64,000 nucleotides of DNA from Phycomyces blakesleeanus NRRL 1555(-) (GCF_001638985.1 NW_017265138.1:1676376-1740375), one strand, 5' to 3'. Shown: positions 33,642 to 47,086, numbered from the stretch's first letter. The notes: generated from the letters alone by a model not told the origin. Made by a program: numbers and translations.

Positions 33642-36163
33642 TTAAAGTTTTGGAGATTCTGGTTCACTTGTATCGTTACGGAAAGCAAGTGTTCGAGTGG
33701 CAGCAAGGACAGCTTCATCTGAGCTCCAGTGGAAGAAAGGATAACGATCCTTGGGAATTGGAATAGACCGACCGGTAGAAATACTCTGAGTATCCACCGA
33801 GCTCTTGAAGTCCTCCCCGTTCTTCTCATATACTTCCAATACATCCTCAACATCACCATTACCGTTACCAGCCTTCGCTCTTCGGTCTTCGGCGGGTCTC
33901 TGTCTGGGTCCATCCTTGGATGCAGGAACAACTGGCAGGATCTCTTGGTGAACGTTCTGAGTATGTTCGCCGTTAGAGCTACCATCGAGTCTTATCTGGT
34001 TTCCAAAGCCAGCAACGATGAGGGACCGGCGGATAGAAGGTTGAACAAGGTTTGTGAAATGGAACTCGACATCGTGACCACTGTAACGGTTCAAGGTGTT
34101 TTTGGCATCAGCGATGGATTGAAGACCACTAGAATCAAGACGATTGACACTAGAAAAGTCGATGATCAAGGCGTGTAGAATAGGCAATTGACTGCGGGCA
34201 GCTTCTTTAACAGGGTCAGCATCATCGTTCCATGCACGGTCACCTTTAGAAATAACAGCACCATGGCGACGGGTATTCTGTTTGGCATATGTGATGATTT
34301 TGTCGGAAATGAAACTAGAATTGGGATATGTCACGGATTCTTCGATGCGGCACATTAGAATACCGGCAGGTAAGTCTTCAACAAGGGGACCAAGGGATGG
34401 GTGGTTGGTGGGAACATAAAGGTACTTTTGGATTTCTTCTGATTCCTGAACCTTCTGGCTGGTATTTGATCCGGTGCTTGTTGACAAAGGAACACGACCG
34501 AGACCCCAGAACCGGGGGCGTGCGATACGGAAAAGGAGAATGACGATCGAGAGACCAAGTGAAACGTAGATACCATACTCGACAGAGGTAAAGAACGTAA
34601 TCAGGACAGCTGCGACAAATACAAACAATTCCCACAAGCTGACTTTTGCAAGACGTTTGATGTAAGCAGGACCGGACACGAGATCAGCGACGGCGTGGAT
34701 GACAACAGCTGAGAGAGTGGCATCAGGAATGAAGTAGAAAGCTGGAGTGAGAGCATACAAGGCCAGGAGTACTACGAGAGCAGAGAAGATACCAGCAATT
34801 GGAGTCTTGACACCAGATCGAGCTTTGATAGCAGTACGAGAGAAAGAACCAGTAGAAGGATAGGCGCCAAAGAAAGCGGCCCAGATGTTTGTGAATCCAA
34901 TAGCAATAATTTCCTGATCTGGGTTGATCTGGTAGTCGTTGATACGTCCGAATGATTTTGCAATTGCTACATGCTCAAGAATAAGAATGATGACAGCAGA
35001 TGGAAGAGAGCTAGCGATAGCACTGATGAGTTCGGTTGTCAAGACAGGAACATGCATGGCTTGGAAACCGGCTGGAACAGTCTTGAGAATACTGATAGGA
35101 CTTGTGGTCTTGCCGATGTTGATCAAAAAGGCAATGAGGGTACCGAAGATGACGAGGATACCGTTGCGCATAATACTGAAGTAAAAGAGATGCTTTTCGT
35201 ATTTGGGATAACGGGTGGTGAGTTTCTGGCAAGCGAAACGGATACCGTACAACCAAAGCAGACCAGTCAAACCAAATGCAACATCTACTTGTGTATTTGG
35301 AAGGTTTTTGAAGAAGTTTCCGAAAATAAGATAGGCAGAGTCCTGTGTGTTGATACCCTTGATACCAAAAAGTTTTGGACACTAAAAAAAGGGGTCAAAG
35401 GATGAGCACAATCATTAAACAGATTATAGTAAATAGATCTTACCTGTCCAATAGTAATTGTGATAGCTGAACCTGTCATGAAACCAGCAATAGCAGGGGC
35501 TAATAAAAGAAATGAAACGTATGAGAAAAACTCTAATATCTATATATCTTTGTTATGCATACCTGGAATGAAATCTACAAGAATACCAAGGCGTACAAGA
35601 CCAATAAACATAGCAATAATACCAGTCATAAGAGAGAGAACTACAGCAACTTGAGGCCCAGTGATGCTAGGATATTCGGTGGTCACGCGAGTAACAGTCT
35701 GTCCTACGAGTAGAGACATTACAGCTACAAGACATCAAGATGGTTAGTAAATGATAAATTGATTATTATCATTAATATTTCACTCACCAGTTGGACCAAT
35801 ACTAATATCTTTAGATGTAGCAAACAAGCAGTATACACAGAGACCGACAAACGCAGTACTATTGAAATGTGTAAGTTAAAAATGCTTCGAATAGAATGAG
35901 ATAACTTACTAAAGACCATATTGAGGGGAAAGCATGGCTAATTTTGCATAACCCATACTCTGAGGTACAATAACAACACCAACAGTGGCACCAGCAATCA
36001 GATCACGAACAAGCCACTGGAAGTTGTAACGGTGAATCCAGGTTACAATAGGGAACATGCTGAAAAAATAGTTCTTCGTATATCCCGGCATCTTCTTGAC
36101 GAAATTCTTAGCCTGAGATTTGTAAGGTTCTTCATCGTAGTCAATTACAATTTCAGCAGTCAT
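33642..36163 (-). CDS. SulP family sulfate permease (760 aa)
   Basis: Minus-strand exons: 35910-36163, 35788-35858, 35563-35724, 35444-35499, 33642-35381. Near residue 65, IVPQSMGYAKLAMLSPQYGL matches the SulP sulfate-transporter signature. SIGPTAVMSLLVGQ, AGFMTGSAITITIGQ, NIWAAFFGAYPSTGSFSRTA and SGVKTPIAGIFSALVVLL are the conserved membrane motifs, giving about 10-14 transmembrane helices. A C-terminal STAS domain (about residues 540-670) includes LPILHALIIDFSSVNRLDSSG, the nucleotide-site loop. The family imports sulfate across the plasma membrane by proton symport, like yeast Sul1/Sul2. The cytosolic tail after STAS is rich in charged residues. It is transcribed away from the bZIP gene 2.4 kb off; a regulatory link is not shown. 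Confidence 0.93.
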
Positions 36164-38569
36164 TGTAAAGGAAGAAAGGAAGAAAGATGAAGTATAAAGA
36201 TAATTACAAAGATCAAAGTTTTACGGTTTTCTTATATAGTGTCTCGATGTCAAAAAAAAAACACCAAAAAAAAGGCATCACACCAGTGTTCTTGTACGAC
36301 TATTGCGCCATCGACTTGCTCTATTACATCTTATGCATTATACCTTCTCTAAATAGGACGCCGACCGAAACGATTACAACAGATCCTTAAGGTCTTGCTA
36401 GTTCTTTAAAGATTCGTTCACCAATCAGACCTTTGTGGTCCTACCACTTGAGATAAAATAGAAAGTAGGACGTTATCCGACACACATGTCTTTGCTTTTC
36501 CATTATATTTCCTGATCGGGGACTACTGATCTACCTGTTTAACGTTTACTTCTCTGTACTCTCTTATTCAGTGCACACTATTGTTATTTTTTATACATAT
36601 ATATATATATATATATTAAAAAAAAAGCACAAAAAAGAAAGAAGATTTTATTCAAAGATTTTTCTATGTTGGTCATACCGTAACTTCCTGTACCTGCGTA
36701 ACTTCTGATCTCTAATATACAATCCAATTATTTTTTTTTATTTTATTTTTTGAGCCAACGCAATTCAATCTACATAATTTTTGTATTTCTATAATGGTCA
36801 CTTTAGTATTTATCTTTGATAAAATCAAAAATGGTAACATTATTATTTTGGTTTATTTTTTCTATAGAAAACAGCAAGAAGAAGAGGACAAGGTAAATCT
36901 GTCTTATAAAATATCCTTTTCAATCCATGCTTATTGGTCTTAATTTGATTTTCCGATATATTTTTTGTAAACAGTAAGCAGTAACTGGTTAACTTTTTAT
37001 TCTAATAATGTATCTAATTGGATTGTGATTGGATACCAACCAAGCTCTACTCCCCTTATATCCCAAAAATACCAAGTTAATTCTAAAATTTGAAATATTT
37101 ATAACCTGCCCGGTGGAATACCAATAGTTTGAAAGTCTTTATCATTATTATCAATCATCTAATGATCGGTGTAATACTTACATACTATAAGCTCTGAAAT
37201 TGGCTTATATTCTTTTCTTACTTTCTTCATTTTGGACATCTCTTTTTTGGCTCTGATTTTATCAGCAGATTAGTTTGATATCTTTTCTTTTTTTTTTGAG
37301 CTTTTGTTCAATCCCCTTAACTAAGGTATGGGATTTCAAAAAGCTAAATCTATCATATTAATCATTCTATAATACAAATTTACTAATTGATTATGGCCAG
37401 TTTACTTTAATGAAATAAAGTCCAGAAAAAGGGTTAGTCTTGAGCAAGATGGTGTATTTAATTCTGTGTTACCTGTTTGTTTGTTAAAAAAAAATAAGCA
37501 CGTACAAGCACAAGCACACACTATAAATATTTTATATATAAAATATTAATTAATAATCTCAAATTCATATATTTACTGTTTCAATTTACTTATTTATATA
37601 TATATATTATAGCAGTATTTTAAAAAGTTTAAAAAAGAGAAAGAGAAAGAAAAAGGCTCAGATCATATTAATAAACTTAATTGTTTGTCATTGTTTTCTC
37701 TTTGAATTTTCTTGATCAGTGAGGTATGTCTTTAAACCACAATCTAAAGTATCTTTACCCTTTCTTCAAACGATTCAATAGAATGCCTCCTTATTCTGAT
37801 GACTCGATTAACAGTTGTTTCCTACTCATGTTTCGTTGGCTTTTTTCTTTGTTCATTTATTTAGCCAAGATATATTTTGTATATATCTCTCTCTATATAA
37901 AAAAGCATCTGTATTTTATTTCTTTATTTCTTTACAGAACATTCCCGGATAAATAGCAAGTTTATATGAACCCACATTATATATCAAAAACCATTTGACA
38001 TACCTATAGTTTGTTAATATTTTAATAGTTTATTATTGTAATAAGCCATTTATCCTACTTGTTACTTAATTACAAGCACTGTAAACTTAAAGAAATACAT
38101 ACCTTATTTCTAATATTTATATATTCAAAAAAATGTGTAATGTTTTTTTTTCTTTAAAAAAATACATACTTTTAACATTACCTATTATAACATTCTACCT
38201 CATAAAGCTCATTCAGTTATTTAAAAGTCTAACAATAAAAAGTGCAAGTTTAGAGCTATACTTCTCAAGGTATAACAAAAGAATACCTTATAACTAATAC
38301 ATACATATACGTACATGTTTATTTGTTTCAAAATTTCATTAAACTTTTATCATCATTGATTATCCTAACATATATTCTCCTGTCGGTACTTTAATTAGTG
38401 TGACTCTCCTATAATTCTGGGGGGTGTTGATCATCAATTAAGAATTGCCTACAATTGTTTGAATACCCTTTTTTATTTTTAATTTTTATTTATATTTATT
38501 TATACTTGTATATTTTGGCTTCTACATTAGTAATACAAATAGTCATAACCACAACTGTGTTTTATTTAA
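36164..38569. other. Divergent intergenic region between the permease and the bZIP gene
   Basis: 2.4 kb of AT-rich DNA with TA microsatellites (36595-36615, 37595-37610) and poly-T runs. The open frame at 37726-37956 is low complexity and unsupported. No gene recognised. Confidence 0.55.
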
Positions 38570-40115
38570 ATGGCAAGCAACGACAGTTATATTAATTGGA
38601 TTCTTCAAGATGATCCCGAAGACAATCCACAATTACCCAACCAACAATCCTCACAAACATTTCAAAACTCTGCCATAATAATTCCGTCTGAGAATCCTCC
38701 TTCCCTTACCATCCCATCAGATCTATCCACCGAGGACTTGTTTACCTATCTTGATGACCAAACTGATCCCAACTTTCCTACCCATTTTACCGAGAATCCA
38801 CAGCTACAGCAGACGTACACCTCTATCCCAGACACTATAGGCTCATACACTATTCCTGTGTGTGACTCCGCCTCCTTGGACCAATATACACCTCTGCCAA
38901 TCAAGGCATGCGAACACGAGGCAAAAGGAAGCTCTAGCCCATCTGATGAAGATGAACCCACTCCTTCTCAATGGAAAATGATGACTTCAAAGGAACGTCG
39001 ACAGGTTCGCAATAAGATATCTGCACGCAATTTCAGAAACAGGCGCAAGGGTGAGTAGACTCTTTTCTTTTTTATTATTATTATTAATTTGTTGCTCAAT
39101 TGATGAAAATTATGCTCAACTACTGTATATATTTATATTTGTAGAATACATAACTACGCTTGAGAACAAGGTCGAGCAATACAAGGCAGAAAATAGTCAG
39201 CTTAAGCTTGAAGTGCGATGGGTGCGCACAACCATGAAACGAATCCAAGAGGAGAATGATCGTCTGAGAGTCGATTTGATCCTCTTACAAGCTGGTATTC
39301 AGCCTGGGAATCATAATCCTGGCCAGTCAAACAGCAATACAAATAATATTAGTACTCCATGGAACAACACCAATATCCCACTTCAACAGGCACCCCTACT
39401 GTCTTCACCTTCATCCAATGGAACCCTTATCCAACAAGACGCTTTGACTTCTTCAGACGATGCACTTAATCAATGGGACTTTTTCCTTCCTGCAACAAAT
39501 ACAACTTACCTTTCCCATGCCACATTCCCATCAATTGATCTCAACGCCATCCTTTCTGAAAAGGACCGTGCCACTCTATCGACCATGCCACCCAGTCAAC
39601 TCTTTACTCGCTATCCACTACTAGCGCCCGCCTTGATGTCAATTGTTTTAGAACACACGATGCGAATGAACACCGAAGAATTTCTGACCAGTTCTCGCCT
39701 ATTGTTACCTCCACCTCCACCTTCACCTATAACCGAGAATCCAGCGACCAAATCGCCCTTATTCTTTTCTTTTACTGACGAGCTGTTGTTTGCCCCGAAA
39801 TTCGGTTCAGGACTTCTTCCTCGTCCTACACAGCCAACTGAAAAGGATATTCAACGTATATGGCACGCAATATCCTCTAAGCCAACTACTTACAACACTA
39901 TCCGCCTTACAGCCGAGGCTGATACGACCGCAACACCACCACAAACAAGACAATCAAAATGCCCACTTTCATGGGTCCAAAAGCAGTTTTGTCGATTTGT
40001 AATTAACTATGTTATCGTGAGATACCCACAATTGGATGCTCAGTGCCGCACATATCTTCCAGTATGCGATACATATAGATTAAAGCCGATTACTTTACCA
40101 TTGACCAGCTCTTAA
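38570..40115 (+). CDS. bZIP transcription factor (483 aa)
   Basis: Exons 38570-39050 and 39145-40115 join within the basic region (RNRRK|EYITTLE). Residues about 139-159 are the basic DNA-binding segment, ERRQVRNKISARNFRNRRK, with the invariant N..A(R)..(R) layout. The leucine zipper follows as LENKVEQYKAENSQLKLEV and IQEENDRLRVDLILL (about 163-205). The N-terminal 135 residues are acidic, Ser/Pro-rich and probably activating. The long C-terminal part has no known domain but contains conserved-looking segments (SPLFFSFTDELLFAPKFGSG and CPLSWVQKQFCRFVINYV). The basic region resembles a fungal group with the KERRQVRNKISAR signature; I cannot assign an orthologue. Confidence 0.9.
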
Positions 40116-40509
40116 ACACACCACTTGGCTTTTAAATCTCTATTTTTTTCTTGCTCCCCCATTACACCCTACTCCTTCAAACTCTTCCACCCTTTTCTCG
40201 CATACTGTAAATATGTCTATTTTCTTTCTTTATCCTGTTTCTTTTTGTATTACTTATTTTCCTCTTCTTTTTCTTTAATTGTATTTTTTGGAATACCATC
40301 AAAATATTCCTCTTTCCCTTCGTTCATATTTTATTACCACTTATTATTATTACTATTGTTATAGTTTTATATAAAAATCAATTGTCTGTTTTTTTTACAA
40401 AATATTATGGATTATATTTATAATTATAATTATATACATGTACTATACTGTTATTACTGTTGTTGTTGTTTAAGAAAGAAAAAGAGAGGCTGTGAAAGTT
40501 GGTTGGTTT
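40116..40509. other. Convergent 3' flank, bZIP to ATG22
   Basis: 394 bases of pyrimidine-rich then AT-rich sequence with no gene. It presumably contains both polyadenylation regions. Confidence 0.6.
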
Positions 40510-42958
40510 TCAATATAGTGTGAGATGTGTTGGTGTACTTGGTCCTACTCCTTCATTATTGTCGTCTTTTGGATGATAATACACGCTGATATTACTACTG
40601 CTACTACTAGTTGAACTTCTCAGAATTCCTCCTTCTCTTTCTTCTGAGCAAGATTTTCGTCGTTCCTGTTCTTCGTAAACCCTGATATGCATCTCGGCTC
40701 TGCGCATATCAATATAGCCAATGATAATCAAAGGTAGGAATTGGCAGATTGCGCAAACGATGAACCCTTGTCGAGCATTGGTAGTTTCTGTGATACTGCT
40801 GACTACGAGCGGTCCGAAGAATTGGGATAATTTTCCGGTTATACCAAACAAACCAAAAAACATGTTTTCATGCCCTGTTGGGATAAGCTCTGACCTATAT
40901 ATATATGTATGTATGTATATGTATAATAGCAACCCATTTTATTAGTTTCTTTGATTCAATTCAATTCGACTCGATTTGGTTTGATTTTATTCGATAGCTT
41001 AATTTTTCTTAAAAGAAAACCTTACATCATCGTTTGGGAGTAAGCGTAGAATGGAGCTGTAAAAAGCCCAAACCAGGCTTGATAGACCCATAGTTCACCC
41101 ACCTGGCGAAATCCAACAACCGAGCTTTTGATGCCAATACATCCCCAGACCGGAATCAGAAGTGTCATACCAATAGAGATCAGCAGCATTGTTTTTGCTG
41201 ACCAGCCAAGATACTTCTGGACGTACAGGAATACAAAACAGCCGATGATTGAACATACTGATTGGACAAGATTGAGATAGGTTTGCAATACACCATCGAA
41301 ATTGGTGATTCGGTTCGAAATTATCTGTGTGAGAGTATTTGTGCTACTTATGGCATCATTTAAGAGAAAATAGCCAATCAAGTAGGCAAATGTCTGGGGT
41401 AGTCTTTTATACTCTTTCAAAGCTGATCCAACTATATAATATAATATTAGATAATATGATTCAGTAAGAATACGTGCATGTAAATATATATGAAAGAAAA
41501 AAGTAATTGCCTCTTTTCCAGCCAAATGTCAAGTAGTTTGCTTCGTCTGGTAAGGGAGGACCAGGTCTATGTTTTTGGAAAACAAACCATGGAATCGAAA
41601 ATAGTAGCCAGTAACCTCCACATATGGCACTAAAGATCGAATTCGAATATGCTGGTAAACTTTGCCAGTCGGTGTGATAAGCTGCAGCCAAACCGAACCC
41701 GGTGCCGATGAGTATGATTGAGATACTAAAGAAGCCAATGTTGGACCATGCAGTAGATACAGTTGAGATGTGGTTGCGCATCATAGATTCTATTACTTGG
41801 TAATCTGGGCTATCTACCCCTAATTCATGGCGCGCAGTCCGAACCTTTGAGTCATTGGCTGCCAGAATGGGGAAATACGCCCAATAGAATGTAAGCGAGG
41901 CTCCATAGGACACTTGGAAGATCAGACAGACTAGCATAGCTAAACCCCAATAATCACCTACAATAAAAGCCAATGTTGTTAGTGATCTTTATAGATATGA
42001 CTGAATGTATAACAGGATCTGATCCAGAATATTATTACTTGAGGTTTCATTGAAAACCAAGAAAACTATTTGAGATGTACATGAAACAACTGTAATAGCC
42101 AACAGAATGTTAGGTCCATTGTTGCCATAATCGGCCAGAGAACCTTAAGATAAATAGAAATACAAACAATAATATCATTAAAACACTTGTTGATTTGAGC
42201 CCAAGTGCCTGTTGATTTTTACCAATGGTTGTCAGTAAAAGAGTCTGAACAAGTGAACTTAGACCATTGAATAGTAAGATGATGCTATCAACCTTGAGAT
42301 TCGTGTTGCCGAGTTGGATCATACACTGAGTGTTCATTCCACAAGGAGAATCAATTGAGTTTTGTTTTAGTCCGGCAGGATTCCAGCCCTTCTGTTCAAT
42401 GAGGTATTGTACCATGTTTGGTAGATAAGTGTAATTGTTTATCTATAGAGATAAATAAATAGATACATTGAATTGAATTGAATTGAATTGAATTGTGAGT
42501 ACATTTCTAGATGAGATTGATCTGGACACCCGTGTGGATAATTACCCCATTGTTCTGTTAGATCGAGATGTGTATATATATATAAAGTATTATAAAAAAG
42601 TATACAGGCTTTTTTGGTCAGAGAGGTTGATTATTTCTTTAGTCGTTTTGAAATACTTGCTCCATTACTGTTTTTTTTTGTGTGTGTCGTATATGATTTA
42701 AATGATTATTATATTAGTCGATATAAATGAAATAATATATATATTTATTTTATTATATTATATTATATTTGAAATGAGGAATAGGTATACTTGCTAGTAT
42801 AGATAATAAGACCATCTCTCCAATACGGTGGTTTGTGGGACCTTTTCCCAGTCTGGTATATTACGATCGCTATCTGTGGATCCTCGGACTTGGTCATTCT
42901 TTTGGGATTCTACAAGGGTAAAAACCTTGTTCCAGTTCAGACCTCGAAACTTTGGCAT
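40510..42958 (-). CDS. ATG22: ATG22-like vacuolar amino-acid effluxer (MFS, autophagy); 5' exon junction unresolved
   Basis: Secure minus-strand exons: 42223-42442, 42039-42143, 41511-41957, 41026-41431, 40510-40894 (520 codons in frame). Family marks include SGSLADYGNNG after the first loop, SYGASLTFYWAYFPIL, and the long stretch LPQTFAYLIGYFLLNDAISSTNTLTQI. Then come FRQVGELWVYQAWFGLFTAPFYAYSQTMMSELIPTGHE and NMFFGLFGITGKLSQFFGPL, all typical of Atg22, an MFS transporter that exports amino acids from the vacuole after autophagic breakdown. An upstream exon starting with ATG at 42956-42958 ends at ERWSYYLY with a possible GC donor at 42794. Its phase does not meet the next exon, so a microexon or different start is needed. 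The intron between 41511 and 41431 has a GC donor. ATG27 lies 0.5 kb upstream on the same strand. Confidence 0.85.
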
Positions 42959-43489
42959 TTTACTCTTAATCTTATTTAATGAGGTAAGATAAACTAAAGA
43001 AGAAAAGAAGAAAAGAAGGGAACAAGAAGCAAAAGGGTATGATATGGGAATTATTATTTCTCTGTTATTATGATAATTATTATTATGGCTTCAAAAATAT
43101 ATATATAAAGAAAAACAAACAAAAGGGATTTGCCAAGAGTTTGCGGCTCTAATATATATATATATAATTTATGTATATTTGTATAGTTTATTTCTTTTTG
43201 TCTTGGGTAACTTTTGTCTGATGACTTATACAGAAAGCGTGAACATTTGTGTATGTGTTTTTTTTTGTTCTGATTTGGTAAGAAGACCGGTTTTTTTTCA
43301 AGATGGCTGAGGTGCAGATTCAATGACCTCTTTAACCTAGCTTTAGAGTTTCACTGAGCCAATAGTAATAATTATAAAATAAGCCGTATATATATATATA
43401 TATATATAATTCATTAAATTTTTTATCATCAAAGCAAAAAAGTAAATGTAAAGATAGTATATGGTATCTATAGATTTGAGAGCTACGTG
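42959..43489. other. Spacer between ATG27 and ATG22
   Basis: 531 bases, AT-rich with TA runs at 43091-43104, 43153-43168 and 43387-43408. It would contain the ATG27 3' end and the ATG22 promoter. No gene is seen. Confidence 0.55.
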
Positions 43490-45235
43490 CTATACAGAGG
43501 CATATCCACCACCTCGTCGATTGGAAGACATAGAGTCCATGACATGGGTAATTAAATCCTAAAAGTAGAAGAAAAGTCATTAGTTTGACAGATACTTTCT
43601 TTGATTCTGATTCTGTAATAAACTTGCCTTGATTAAATAAGGAAGCTCAATCCAGAAGTCTGTAAAGTGCAATGTTCAGTGTGCAGTAAAATGTATAATG
43701 CACAATGTGTTTTTATAGATTATCAGATTATCAAGATTTACATGTAAACAAAATACCATCACTAAATCTTGAGTTTACTTACCACGGTGAGGGAGTAGAT
43801 CAATACCACGGGCATTGTAGACCTTGTAGTTATACAGAGCATAACCTCCAAAATATAGTCCTATCAATAAACCGACGCTAGTATATCTCTGGTTAGGTTT
43901 GTGTCCGTATGACGACTGTATCGAGACTTTTTCTTTAAGACTTACAAGGTGAAGAACACACCGATGCTAGACATCCCTTCATTTATATCCTTTGGTGGTA
44001 CATCTTTATCTTTTGATGGCTCATCTTCTGATGGCTCATCTTCTGTTGGCTCATCTTCTGTTGGCTCATCTTCTTTAGGGATCTTTTCTTTTGGCTGAGC
44101 TCTAGAAAGAAGAATAAGAAGAAAACACCGAATCAAAGACAGTCGATTTTTCTGTTAGTAATGACAGTAGTTTTTTGCTTTTTTGCTTTTCTGCTTTTTG
44201 GTAGACAAAAGAGCACACATGTACTCACCCACATGCAAATACAGTCTTCCAATGGACAGCCAATACATTGCTTTTAAAAGACACAATCGTAGGTTCATTT
44301 GGGTCTTCCTGTTTAATAAGTAAATATTTGATCTGACATTGGGGTATTGTTATCATACTGTACTTTTGTAGGCTGAGATGTGTCACATTCGAGAGTTATC
44401 AGGGCAGATAGTGATTTGTTATTAATATGTTCACCGCCAAGGCTAATAGATAGCTGTGCACCGTCTATCATCATTTAATTAGAATTTTAGTGATGATTGT
44501 TATCAATACCAATACATCAACCTTTTATTTTATTTTATTTCATGGCTTACTTTGTGACAGATCCTGCTCTGTATTATTCGGTACTTCAACTGTAGCATTT
44601 AGCTTGGATCTTAAGCATCCAGTAGAAGAATAAGAAAAATTATTAAACATCATTCTATAGCATGTATATAAAGAACACCATTACTACCCTTCGAATTCAC
44701 CAGCAATAGCTTGTACATGAGTAACTCTATCGCTCCCTTTTTTTGTATTAATTACACGTCTACAGATATACTAAGATATATAAAAGAAGAAGGAAAGGGA
44801 GAAAAAGATAGACTGTAAGTCTACAATATCAATCAACAACAAATGAAGATAAAAACATGCTCACAGTTCTATCTTTACAAAAGTCTTCTTCGTCGACATC
44901 ACTAGGTCTATTCAAGGCGTCACATATATTGATCTCTGTCTGAGTAGAAGTTATTGTAGGATATGTTGTCTCATTATGCACAACAACAAATGGACTATAT
45001 ACAATTCATGATACCAAAAATAAATAAATAAATAAATAAATGAGTGAATGACAAAACGTGGGCTACATGCAACAAGATTATATTACTAGTGTAATCATTA
45101 CCGATTCAACCTGGACAGATCCAGTTCCCAGATTCCATTAGATTCTAATTTGTATCCACTTTTACAGTAGTCTTGGATGCATAATACGTATGTACTAAAG
45201 TACAGCACTGATATAAAAATTGGTATATAACGCAT
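43490..45235 (-). CDS. ATG27: Autophagy-related protein 27 (type I membrane protein, 312 aa)
   Basis: Ten short minus-strand exons: 45102-45235, 44865-44994, 44688-44770, 44551-44609, 44364-44464, 44229-44308, 43946-44101, 43783-43877, 43628-43659, 43490-43558. The first 19 residues (MRYIPIFISVLYFSTYVLC) form a signal peptide. The lumenal part has spaced cysteines (YCKSG, NICDAL, DFCKD, YICRR, LECDT, FACG) as in the mannose-6-phosphate-receptor-like fold. An acidic EDEPT/S repeat block precedes the single membrane helix (FFTFVGLLIGLYFGGYALYN). The cytosolic tail carries RGIDLLPHRDFWIELPYLIKD and ends GGGYASV, a tyrosine sorting-type signal. Atg27 works with Atg9 in membrane supply for autophagosomes. 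Intron 9 is GC-AG. Confidence 0.88.
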
Positions 45236-45939
45236 AATGTTTAGTAATGTGTAATTCAATATGGAATCTTCGTTTCTTTGTTCAAAGGGGTAATGTGACG
45301 TGTATCAGCCAGTCAGCCAGCCAACCAGTCCGGTGGGTTAGGTAGGTCAGTCAGTCAGGCACAAGAAACTTGCAGGATTTCAACTAGGAATGTCTAGCTC
45401 CGACTTTTTCAAGAGAGGACCTCAAAATTTAGGGGAGCAGTAACAATCATGATCCACTTATCCATTGCCTTTTTTTTTGTTTTCTTTGTTAATAGCAGTA
45501 TATCTTTAAAGATATATAAAATGAGTAATATGCATATCAATTACAACATCTAACTAACCTCATTATTATCAATATCAAAAGGCCTTTCTTTAACTATTGG
45601 TTGTATCCAGGCTTAAATACAAAGATTTCATTCAATAGTAATAATATTCTATTAATAGGATAATATTAAGCTTCAAATGTATTAAAATCATTAAGAAATT
45701 TAATTAAAGCACAGTGTTTATCACAACCATATGATTCTGTTTTTTTTGGTACTATTAGTCTCTCACTAGTACTCTTTATCATCTTTTTTATTATTCTGTA
45801 GTGTGGCTATTTAAGATATATATAAAGAAGAAGCCATATATTATATATGCATTGATATATAATAAATTTGAGGGATAAATAGATGAGGAGCGAAAAATAA
45901 AAGCAAAAAGCAAAAAGTAGAGTGAGAAATATTTGCCAT

Positions 45940-46310
45940 TGGAATCACCAACCCCCCACAAAGCAAGATACAAGATATTTTTGCTGACCCAGTACACATT
46001 AAGAAAATGAGTATCGCCAAAGACATATTCCCATTGAGAGCGCCATCTTGCATGTGGGCGTGACGACCATCCGGAATATCTTGAAAAGTCGGGTTTGGTT
46101 GTGTCCAACAGCCACATTCCACACAGACAAATGTCAAACAGTCATGCTATATTTAATGCACGCCTTTTTTTGGAAGGGTAAGAAAAGAAAGAGTAAATGA
46201 AATAGCATTACAGTCAGAACTATTGTGAGAAAGTGAGCACAATAAGGCTTACCTTATCCACCAAAGGACTCTTCCAACAGTTATCACGACCATAATTTAG
46301 AATTATACTC
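45940..46310 (-). pseudogene. Possible Cys-rich gene fragment of unknown family
   Basis: On the minus strand, an open segment ending RDNCWKSPLVDK meets a GTAAGC donor near 46252. After a CTTCC...AATATAG acceptor near 46144 it continues in phase as HDCLTFVCVECGCWTQPNP, then PDGRHAHMQDGALNGN. Base composition is less AT-rich than the surroundings, and cysteines are regularly placed (C, C, C, C, C within 25 residues), which suggests a once-translated Cys-rich, perhaps secreted, protein. Neither a start with signal peptide nor a clean end could be found, so it may be a fragment or chance. I do not recognise the family. Confidence 0.25.
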
Positions 46311-47086
46311 TATTCCAAACCACCTCCGCCGAGCAAGTGTCAACACTTGTGTAGTGGTCGAGGAAAGCAAGTTTCTGTAGGAAAGAGCAAATGGTGGGAT
46401 TTGTTGGAGCTGGCGGTTTTTTCTATCAAGGAAATTTTCAAGAGAGAAAGGAATATTTGCAGTAGCTGGTAGAATAAAAGTCTCTAGCCAGATGATGTCA
46501 AGCATGAGGGCAAAAACACATGTTCAACGTCAAATGTTTTGAAAGGAGGATATTTAGATAAAACTGCGAGTTAAAGGGCTTAACATCAAATCTTGATCTC
46601 GTACTCGAAAATTGCAAAGTCTTAAAGTTCCTGATGCTCTTTTAAAAGAAGACCCTTCTCATTTTATCCGCTGCTCAAATACATCTTTCATAACATAACA
46701 AAAAGAGATGACCTCAAACTATCTACAGGCACTATCAAGACAAAAGGGCTTTATTTTCCCAAAGGAGAATGTCATACAACTAATGATATTACTTGAACAA
46801 ATTTAAATGAAGGTCAAGCTAGAAGTCTCAAAAACTATCTTCTTCTTCTTTCTTTCTTTCTTTCTTTCTTCCTTATACCTTTCAAAGTTACTTTAGTCTA
46901 ATCGTAAAATAAGATTCATTGCGCCTGAAAAAAAAGTGAGCGATTGGTTTAAAATCAAGCCATGCGATTAGTATCTTGTAATTGAATATATATAATAATT
47001 GAGAAAAAGAGCACCTGGAGATGTGTTTATGGAGCTAAGGGTAAACTCTGCCCTAAATATAACTCCATATTATACGAGCACACATG

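Noticed and set aside
35700..35724. Apparent frameshift in exon 3 of the sulfate permease
   Set aside because: It came from a one-base misreading. With corrected coordinates (35563-35724) the frame SIGPTAVMSLLVGQTVTRV is continuous and exon lengths sum to a multiple of three.
43861..43945. Reading through SSYGHKPNQRY as part of ATG27
   Set aside because: It would need a 30-nt intron and breaks the frame. Splicing at TACTAG (43878) with a CTAAC branch site gives a continuous membrane helix.
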